From Pseudomonas sp. SCA2728.1_7 (GTDB lineage: Bacteria > Pseudomonadota > Gammaproteobacteria > Pseudomonadales > Pseudomonadaceae), in NCBI RefSeq assembly GCF_018138145.1, contig NZ_CP073104.1, positions 3,038,001 to 3,102,000 on the forward strand: DNA of 64,000 bases. Reading direction: 5' to 3'. Position numbers and translations under genes: made by a program. This document shows positions 56,491 through 64,000 of this stretch, piece by piece; within the stretch, counting starts at the first letter, position 1, and each line of letters begins with the position of its first letter. Below the pieces are notes generated by a model, which searched no databases, had not been told where the DNA came from, and worked only from the letters and a program-made list of their open reading frames with translations.

Positions 56491-58593
56491 TCGTCTCGAA
56501 CAAAGGCTTCCCTGCTCGGTCTGAGCCTTGGTCTGCTGGTCGATCCAGCCTTCGCCGAAGAGCCCAAACCCCTCGAACTCGACGCCATCAGCGTCATCTC
56601 CGACTACGAATCGCCGACCGGCCCGGTCAAGGGCTATCGCGCCACACGTTCATCCAGTGCAACCAAAACCGACACCGCGATCCGCGATATCCCGCAGGCG
56701 ATCAGCGTTGTGCCCGCCAGCGTGCTCAAGGATCTGGGCAGCACCAGTGTCGAGCGCGCGCTGGATTTCGCCGGTGGCGTATCCAAGCAAAACAACTTCG
56801 GCGGCCTGACGCTGTACGAATACAGCGTGCGCGGCTTCACCACTTCGGAGTTCTACAAGGATGGCTTCAGCGCCAATCGCGGCTATCCGAGCACACCGGA
56901 TGCGGCCAACATCGAGCGCATTGAAGTGCTCAAAGGCCCCGCCGCCAGTCTGTATGGCCGAGGTGATCCCGGCGGCACGGTAAACATCGTCACCAAGAAA
57001 CCGCAGTCCGAAGCCTTCACTACCCTGCAAACCAGCGCCGGCAGTTGGGATCGTTATCGCACCGCACTGGACGTCAACACGCCGCTGGATGATCAGGGCG
57101 ATGTGCTCTCGCGGATCAACCTTGCGGTCGAAGACAACAACAGTTTTCGCGATCATGTCGACAGCCAGCGCGTATTCGTCGCGCCTTCGATCAGTTGGCA
57201 ATTGAACCCGGACACGTCGCTGTTGGTGGAAAGCGAAATCGTCCGTCACAGCTCCACCTTCGATCGCGGCATCGTCGCACCGAACAACAAGTGGAGCGGC
57301 GTGTCGCGCTCGACCTTCCTCGGCGAACCCAACGACGGCAACATCGACAACCACAACAATCTGCTGCAGGCGACGCTCGAACATCACCTCAACGACAGCT
57401 GGAAACTGCGTCTGGCAAGTCACTACAAGGAAGGCAAACTTTGGGGCTACGCCTCCGAGAATCGTCCATTGAACGCCGACGGTCACACCGTCAACCGCCG
57501 CTATCGCGAGCGCGATACCAACTGGCATGACAGCATTACCCAACTGGAACTGCGCGGCCTGTTCGACCTCGGCCCGTGGCAGCACGAACTGCTGATCGGC
57601 ACCGAGTATGAAAACTTCCGCAAGAACGAGCGCGTCACCACGATTGCCGGCGGCCCTTACGCCATCGACATCTATAAGCCGGTCTACGGCCAGCCAAAAC
57701 CCAACGGCGCACGCTCGGGCAGCGACTTTTTCGAACACGTCGAAAGTCATGCACTGAACCTGCAGGATCAGATCGTCTTCACCGACAAACTGCGCGGGAT
57801 GATCGGTGCGCGCTTCGAGCACTTCGATCAGCACATTGACGACCACAGCCGCAACGCCACCAGCAACCAACGTCACGATGCCCTCATCCAACGCGTCGGC
57901 CTGCTCTATCAACTGACGCCGGATACCGGCCTCTTCGCCAATGCCTCGACCTCGTTCAAACCAAACAATGGCCTCGACGCCTCCGGCAAATCCTTCGACC
58001 CGGAAGAAGGCGTCGGCTACGAAGTCGGGATCAAGAACGAGCTATTCGACGAGCGCCTGAGCAGCACCCTCGCCTTCTTCCACATCGACAAGGAAAACGT
58101 CCTCGCCCTCGACCCGGCCAGCGACACCAGCCGGGCGATGGGCAAGGCGCGCAGTCGCGGTTTCGATCTGCAAGTCACCGGACAAGTGACTGACGCAGTG
58201 CGGCTGATCGGCGCCTTCGCTTACATCAATGCCGAGGTGACCCAGGGCGACGCAGTGATTCCCACCGGCAGTCGCATCCTCGGCGTGGCCAAACGCAGCG
58301 GTAGCCTGCTCGGGGTTTATGAGTTTCAGGATGGCCATTTACGCGGCTCGGATGTCGGCGCTGCGTTCACCTATGTCGGTGACCGCTCGGGAGAGTCCGG
58401 CAGCGACTTTGAATTGCCGGCCTACCAGACCGTCGACCTGCTCGCGCATTACAAGGCCAGCGACAACGTCACCGTCGGCCTGAACCTGAACAACCTCTTC
58501 GACGAAAAGTATTACGAGCGCTCCTACAGCAACTACTGGGTCAACCCCGGCGAACCGCGCAATTTCACCGTCAGCCTGACTCTCAACCTGTAA
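56488..58593 (+). CDS. TonB-dependent outer-membrane receptor (siderophore/metallophore type)
   Basis: A 701-residue receptor. Signal peptide (KASLLGLSLGLLVDPAFA-EE), plug domain (about 50-170: IRDIPQAISVVPASVLKDLG, then IERIEVLKGPAASLYGRGDP GG-type turn and VNIVTKKP), and a 22-strand barrel ending in the aromatic tail TVSLTLNL. NLNNLFDEKYYERSYSNYW is the conserved C-terminal siderophore-receptor segment. The ATG at 56488 lies inside the long palindrome. It is followed by a DUF4198 gene, so the ligand is probably a metal chelate (nickel, zinc or copper are possible). Confidence 0.9.
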   Translation: MSSRTKASLLGLSLGLLVDPAFAEEPKPLELDAISVISDYESPTGPVKGYRATRSSSATKTDTAIRDIPQAISVVPASVLKDLGSTSVERALDFAGGVSKQNNFGGLTLYEYSVRGFTTSEFYKDGFSANRGYPSTPDAANIERIEVLKGPAASLYGRGDPGGTVNIVTKKPQSEAFTTLQTSAGSWDRYRTALDVNTPLDDQGDVLSRINLAVEDNNSFRDHVDSQRVFVAPSISWQLNPDTSLLVESEIVRHSSTFDRGIVAPNNKWSGVSRSTFLGEPNDGNIDNHNNLLQATLEHHLNDSWKLRLASHYKEGKLWGYASENRPLNADGHTVNRRYRERDTNWHDSITQLELRGLFDLGPWQHELLIGTEYENFRKNERVTTIAGGPYAIDIYKPVYGQPKPNGARSGSDFFEHVESHALNLQDQIVFTDKLRGMIGARFEHFDQHIDDHSRNATSNQRHDALIQRVGLLYQLTPDTGLFANASTSFKPNNGLDASGKSFDPEEGVGYEVGIKNELFDERLSSTLAFFHIDKENVLALDPASDTSRAMGKARSRGFDLQVTGQVTDAVRLIGAFAYINAEVTQGDAVIPTGSRILGVAKRSGSLLGVYEFQDGHLRGSDVGAAFTYVGDRSGESGSDFELPAYQTVDLLAHYKASDNVTVGLNLNNLFDEKYYERSYSNYWVNPGEPRNFTVSLTLNL

Positions 58594-58605
58594 AAGGACG
58601 TCACC

Positions 58606-59325
58606 ATGCAATACGGCAAATCCCTTGTACTCATCGCCGCGCTGTTCGCCGGTCAGGTCTCGGCCCATGGCCTGTGGACTGAGCAACGGCGCGGCAATAT
58701 CGAAGTGGTCTACGGTCATGGCGCTGAGGACAATGCGTTCAAGGCGCAGAAAATCAGCGGCGCGTGGGCTTATGACGCGGGCGGCAAGATGATTCCGGTC
58801 AGCATCGAGCGTCTGGCGGATCATGCACGTTTGAAGCCGCTGAAGTCGCCTGCGGTGATGGCCGTGGCGCTGAACAACGGCATGTGGTCGCAAACGGCTG
58901 ACAAGAAGTGGATCAACCAAGGTCGCAGCAAAGTCCCTGGCGCCATTGAGGCCACCGAGACATTCAAATACAGCCTGGCGATTTATCAGCCGGGGGCGAA
59001 GTTGCCCAAGCTCGATCAGATCAAGTTGCTGATTCTGCCGGAGGTTGATCCGCTGACGGTTGGGCCGGGCAAGTCATTGCCAGTTCGGGTGTTGCTCGAT
59101 GGTAAACCGGCGGCTGGGGTGAAATTGATTGGCGACTATCGCAGTGCGCCGAACACGTTGAGCACCGAGACTGACAAGGAGGGTCGGGCGCAGGTATTGG
59201 TGAGGAATGAAGGGTTGAATGTGATTGCGGCGCAGATAGAAGTGCCGGTGAAAGGCAGCGCAGATGTGGATAGTCGCGGCTTGTTCACCTCACTGACGTT
59301 CCTTGGCGAGCCGCATCACGAATAA
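58606..59325 (+). CDS. DUF4198 periplasmic protein with a predicted N-terminal histidine
   Basis: A 239-residue exported protein: signal peptide KSLVLIAALFAGQVSA, cleaved before HGLWTEQRRG, so the mature chain would start with His. N-terminal His is used for metal binding in CopC-type proteins, LPMOs and NikM-type proteins. The C-terminal half is Ig-like (LPVRVLLDGKPAAGVKLIGD, STETDKEGRAQVLVRNEG), as in DUF4198 nickel-transport-associated proteins. It begins 12 nt after the TonB receptor stop with AAGGA upstream, so it is a periplasmic partner of that receptor. Confidence 0.8.
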   Translation: MQYGKSLVLIAALFAGQVSAHGLWTEQRRGNIEVVYGHGAEDNAFKAQKISGAWAYDAGGKMIPVSIERLADHARLKPLKSPAVMAVALNNGMWSQTADKKWINQGRSKVPGAIEATETFKYSLAIYQPGAKLPKLDQIKLLILPEVDPLTVGPGKSLPVRVLLDGKPAAGVKLIGDYRSAPNTLSTETDKEGRAQVLVRNEGLNVIAAQIEVPVKGSADVDSRGLFTSLTFLGEPHHE

Positions 59326-59362
59326 GTGGTGTCTCGAGATATTTGTTGAATCCGAAAATTAC

Positions 59363-59524
59363 CCCCTCACCCCAACCCTCTCCCCCAGGGGGGCGAGGGG
59401 GAAAGGGGGCAGATTTGTTTGCTCTTCAAACCAGAGTTCGACTCGATATCTCAAGTCGGTGTATCTCTAAAGTGCGCCTCGGTCAGTCCCCTCTCCCTCT
59501 GGGAGAGGGTTAGGGTGAGGGGCT
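59363..59524. repeat. Inverted pair of CCCTCTCCC-type repeats
   Basis: CCCCTCACCCCAACCCTCTC at the left and GAGAGGGTTAGGGTGAGGGG at the right are inverted partners, each beside an internal hairpin (CCCCCAGGGGGG and CCCTCTGGGAG). It fills the gap between the DUF4198 gene and hisC. No gene is present. Confidence 0.85.
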
Positions 59525-59531
59525 CTTGCTT

Positions 59532-60584
59532 TTAGAGGTCGCCAAGTCCATCGATAAGCGCCTGATTCTGCTCCGGCGTACCAATCGAAATCCGCAAAAA
59601 TTGCGCAATCCGCTCCTGCTTGAAGTGCCGCACAATCACACCCTGCTCGCGCAGTTTGGCCGCCAGCCCCGCCGCGTCATGCTGCGGATGCCGGGCGAAG
59701 ATGAAGTTCGCCGCCGATGGCAACACTTCAAAACCCTTGGCCTGCAACTGCGCGATCACCCACTCACGGCTCTCGATCACCAGTCGGCAGGTCTTGTCGA
59801 AATGCTCGCGATCTTCAAACGCCGCTGCCGCCCCGACAATCGCCAGACGATCCAGCGGATAAGAGTTGAAGCTATTCTTGATCCGCTCCAGCGCCTCGAT
59901 CAGATCCGGATGTCCGACTGCGAAACCCACGCGCAAACCAGCCAGCGAACGCGACTTGGACAGGGTTTGCGTCACCAGCAGGTTCGGATAACGGTCCACC
60001 AGACTGATTGCGGTTTCGCCGCCGAAGTCGATATAGGCCTCGTCTACGACCACCACCGAATCCGGGCTGGCCTTGAGGATTTGCTCGACCGCCTCCAGCG
60101 CCAGCAGGCAACCGGTTGGCGCATTCGGATTCGGGAAAATAATCCCGCCGTTCGGCTTGGCATAGTCTGCCGGGTTGATCTGGAACTGCACGTCCAGCGG
60201 CACCGCATCAAACTCGATGCCGTACAGACCGCAGTAAACCGGATAGAAGCTGTAGCTGATGTCCGGAAACAACAGCGGCTTATCGTGTTGCAGCAAGCCG
60301 TGGAAAATGTGCGCGAGAACTTCGTCCGAACCGTTGCCGAGGAACACCTGATTGCTCTGCACGCCGTAATACTGGGCGACGGCAGTTTTCAGCAGGTCAC
60401 TGTTCGGGTCCGGGTACAGACGCAGGTTATCGTTAAGCTCGACCTGCATCGCCGCCAAGGCTTTTGGCGATGGGCCGTAGGGGTTTTCGTTGGTGTTGAG
60501 CTTGACCAGTTTGGTCAGCTTCGGCTGTTCGCCCGGCACGTACGGCACCAGATCCTTGACGAACGGGCTCCAGAATTTACTCAT
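59532..60584 (-). CDS. hisC: Histidinol-phosphate aminotransferase
   Basis: A 350-residue PLP enzyme converting imidazole-acetol phosphate and glutamate to histidinol phosphate. Features: [62 protein letters not shown] and the PLP lysine in [17 protein letters not shown]. It follows hisD by 3 nt in the operon hisG-hisD-hisC. Confidence 0.95.
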   Translation of the reverse strand: MSKFWSPFVKDLVPYVPGEQPKLTKLVKLNTNENPYGPSPKALAAMQVELNDNLRLYPDPNSDLLKTAVAQYYGVQSNQVFLGNGSDEVLAHIFHGLLQHDKPLLFPDISYSFYPVYCGLYGIEFDAVPLDVQFQINPADYAKPNGGIIFPNPNAPTGCLLALEAVEQILKASPDSVVVVDEAYIDFGGETAISLVDRYPNLLVTQTLSKSRSLAGLRVGFAVGHPDLIEALERIKNSFNSYPLDRLAIVGAAAAFEDREHFDKTCRLVIESREWVIAQLQAKGFEVLPSAANFIFARHPQHDAAGLAAKLREQGVIVRHFKQERIAQFLRISIGTPEQNQALIDGLGDL

Positions 60585-60587
60585 CGC

Positions 60588-61925
60588 TCAGTTCCCCTGC
60601 CCTTGTAGAAAGTCTTCGTCTTTGATGCGGTATTCGGCGCTGCGCGCGTGTGCGCTCAGCGATTCGCCACGGGCCAGCACCGATGCAGTCTTGCCCAGCT
60701 CGGAAGCGCCGGCTTCGGAGCAGAAGATGATCGACGAACGCTTCTGGAAGTCGTACACGCCCAGCGGCGAAGAGAACCTCGCAGTGCCGGACGTCGGCAG
60801 TACGTGGTTCGGGCCTGCGCAGTAGTCGCCCAGCGCTTCGGAGGTGTGACGGCCCATGAAGATCGCACCGGCGTGGCGGATCTGCGGCAGCCAGGCTTGT
60901 GGGTCAGCGACCGACAATTCCAAATGTTCCGGAGCGATACGGTTGGCGACTTCGATGGCCTGAGCCATGTCGCGTACGTGAATCAGCGCACCACGGCCAT
61001 TGATCGAGGTTTCGATGATCGTCGCGCGGTCCATGGTCGGCAGCAGTTTGTCGATGCTCGCGGCGACCTTGTCGAGGAACTCGGCGTCCGGGCTGACCAG
61101 AATCGCCTGCGCATCTTCGTCGTGCTCGGCCTGCGAGAACAGGTCCATGGCGATCCAGTCCGGATCGGTCTGGCCGTCGCACACCACAAGGATTTCCGAA
61201 GGGCCGGCGATCATGTCGATGCCGACCTGTCCGAATACATGACGCTTGGCGGTGGCGACATAGATGTTGCCCGGGCCAACGACTTTGTCGACTTTCGGTA
61301 CGCTTTCGGTGCCGTAGGCCAACGCAGCGACGGCTTGCGCACCGCCGATGGTGAACACCCGGTCGACGCCAGCGATGCACGCAGCCGCCAGCACCAGTTC
61401 GTTGATTTCACCGCGCGGGGTCGGCACGACCATGACCACTTCGGTCACGCCGGCGACCTTGGCCGGAATCGCATTCATCAACACCGACGACGGGTACGAC
61501 GCCTTGCCGCCCGGCACATACAGACCGGCGCGATCCAGCGGCGTGACCTTCTGGCCGAGCACGGTGCCGTCAGCCTCGGTGTAGCTCCAGGAATCCTGCT
61601 TCTGTTTTTCGTGGTAGCTACGCACACGGGCCGCGGCTTTTTCCAGGGCTTCGCGCTGGGGCACGGTGATGCGGGTCAAAGCCAGTTCCAGACGCTCGCG
61701 TGGCAGGATCAGGTCAGCCATCGACGCGACTTCGAGGCCGTCGAACTTCTGGGTGAACTCGACCAGCGCCGCGTCACCGCGCTCGCGCACAGCCTTGATG
61801 ATGTCCAGCACGCGCTGATTGACCGAGTCGTCAGACACACTTTCCCAGCTCAGCAGATGATCCAGATGATGCGCGAAATCCGGGTCAGCAGCGTTGAGTC
61901 GGCGAATTGCAGTCGGTGCGGTCAT
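60588..61925 (-). CDS. hisD: Histidinol dehydrogenase
   Basis: A 445-residue zinc enzyme that oxidises histidinol to histidine in two NAD-dependent steps. Conserved segments: [60 protein letters not shown], the catalytic Glu-His in [12 protein letters not shown], and the zinc-site region [20 protein letters not shown]. Full length. Confidence 0.96.
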   Translation of the reverse strand: MTAPTAIRRLNAADPDFAHHLDHLLSWESVSDDSVNQRVLDIIKAVRERGDAALVEFTQKFDGLEVASMADLILPRERLELALTRITVPQREALEKAAARVRSYHEKQKQDSWSYTEADGTVLGQKVTPLDRAGLYVPGGKASYPSSVLMNAIPAKVAGVTEVVMVVPTPRGEINELVLAAACIAGVDRVFTIGGAQAVAALAYGTESVPKVDKVVGPGNIYVATAKRHVFGQVGIDMIAGPSEILVVCDGQTDPDWIAMDLFSQAEHDEDAQAILVSPDAEFLDKVAASIDKLLPTMDRATIIETSINGRGALIHVRDMAQAIEVANRIAPEHLELSVADPQAWLPQIRHAGAIFMGRHTSEALGDYCAGPNHVLPTSGTARFSSPLGVYDFQKRSSIIFCSEAGASELGKTASVLARGESLSAHARSAEYRIKDEDFLQGQGN

Positions 61926-62050
61926 AGCGAGAGCCTCATAGGAATGGCAAAAAACTCAGGCGCCCGAAACTATCATTCGATCCGCTTAGGCACCTGAGAA
62001 TTCTGGCTATGAGGCGGATAGACGGCGCGACCTGGGGCCGCGCAGGTAAA

Positions 62051-62686
62051 TCAGCCGCGGTGTCGCGATTCCACTGCGTTGCGCAGGGTATCGATCAACG
62101 CCTGGATTCGGGCGTGTTGCATTTTCATCGAAGCTTTATTGACGACCAGGCGCGAGCTGATCGTGGCGATCAGTTCCTGAGGTTCCAGGCCGTTGGCGCG
62201 CAGGGTGTTACCGGTGTCGACAACGTCGATGATCTTGTCGGCCAGACCGATCAGCGGTGCCAGCTCCATCGAGCCGTACAGCTTGATGATGTCGACCTGA
62301 CGGCCCTGCTCGGCGTAATAACGCTTGGCAACGTTGACGAACTTGGTCGCCACGCGCAGACGGCCCTTGGGCTCAGGCGCGCCGATCTTGCCGGCGGTCA
62401 TCAGCTTGCACTGGGCGATTTGCAGGTCCAGTGGCTCGTACAGGCCCTGACCGGTGTATTCCATCAACACGTCTTTACCGGCAACGCCGAGGTCAGCCGC
62501 GCCATGCTCAACGTAAGTCGGCACATCGGTGGCACGCACGATCAGCAGACGAACGTCGTCCTGCGTCGTGGGAATGATCAGCTTGCGGCTCTTGTCCGGA
62601 TTCTCGGTCGGCACGATGCCCGCTTCGGCGAGAAGCGGCAGGGTGTCGTCAAGGATGCGGCCCTTGGACAGTGCGATGGTCAACAT
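62051..62686 (-). CDS. hisG: ATP phosphoribosyltransferase, short form
   Basis: A 211-residue first enzyme of histidine synthesis. [20 protein letters not shown] starts the protein, with [14 protein letters not shown] and the PRPP site [36 protein letters not shown]. The C-terminal regulatory domain of long HisG is absent, so it needs HisZ, which must lie elsewhere in the genome. Confidence 0.95.
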   Translation of the reverse strand: MLTIALSKGRILDDTLPLLAEAGIVPTENPDKSRKLIIPTTQDDVRLLIVRATDVPTYVEHGAADLGVAGKDVLMEYTGQGLYEPLDLQIAQCKLMTAGKIGAPEPKGRLRVATKFVNVAKRYYAEQGRQVDIIKLYGSMELAPLIGLADKIIDVVDTGNTLRANGLEPQELIATISSRLVVNKASMKMQHARIQALIDTLRNAVESRHRG

Positions 62687-62810
62687 GGGAAACGTCAGTC
62701 CTTATCAAGGTACTCATGTCCGGTCGCAATCGGCGCCGGACACACATCGAGCCGGAAACCGGCTCGACTCTTAAAATCAGTGGACACGTCCCTGTGTCCC
62801 AATGCAGCTA

Positions 62811-64000
<1,190 letters not shown>

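Noticed and set aside
60648..61997. Plus-strand frame of 449 codons opposite hisD
   Set aside because: Antisense shadow of hisD with no protein-like motifs.

Overview
The window is a chromosomal segment of a Pseudomonas, most likely of the P. fluorescens group. Supporting signs are hmgA with a divergent IclR regulator, the folM-folE-folX set, a short LOV photoreceptor beside a LitR-type MerR regulator, algW, fused cysNC after cysD, a short-form hisG, and many Pseudomonas REP/REPIN hairpins (for example GTAGGAGTGAGCCTGCTCGC).

Layout. 1-1940: hmgA (running off the left edge) with its divergent IclR regulator and a three-half-site operator. 1970-5435: a dermonecrotic-toxin-like gene split by a frameshift. 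5588-11467: a MalT-type LuxR regulator next to a DUF1329/DUF1302 envelope pair. 11800-14567: a possible small RNA, then a colicin-E9-like HNH DNase bacteriocin and its Im9-like immunity gene. 14611-19585: SDR, aldolase and hydrolase genes, then lrgA-lrgB with a divergent LysR regulator. 19575-25630: a mioC-like flavodoxin, a LOV protein, a PilZ-like protein, a LitR-type MerR regulator, a monooxygenase-like membrane protein, folM-folE-folX, DUF1244 and a hopJ-like gene. 25821-26783: trxB.

27000-43090 is an accessory island, visibly AT-richer than its surroundings, lying between trxB and cysZ. Its edges are wreckage: a decayed GNAT gene, an OLD-type ATPase/nuclease joined to the end of an IS66 transposase, a group II intron tail, a dead IS3 element and a frameshifted tyrosine recombinase. 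The centre is intact. Eight genes on the minus strand (39316 down to 29015), mostly abutting or overlapping, encode an ATP-grasp ligase, a glutamine-dependent asparagine-synthetase-like enzyme, two different lysine-2,3-aminomutase-like radical SAM enzymes, a clavaminate-synthase-like 2OG oxygenase, a MATE exporter, a membrane-anchored AspH/LpxO-type hydroxylase and a PLP aminotransferase. There is no NRPS or PKS. I read this as a biosynthetic cluster for a small, exported, hydroxylated beta-amino-acid amide or pseudo-peptide. I cannot match it to a described pathway, and it is the best candidate here for an undescribed system.

43272-64000 is core genome again: cysZ, a glycosyltransferase, an Old Yellow Enzyme, glutathione peroxidase, slyD, DUF3565, pta, a plsC-family acyltransferase, cysNC/cysD, a NIF3-family gene, algW, a TonB-dependent receptor with a DUF4198 periplasmic protein (preceded by a 45-bp near-perfect palindrome), then hisC-hisD-hisG-murA, with murA running off the right edge. 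All assignments come from reading the sequence and remembered family motifs; no database search was run.
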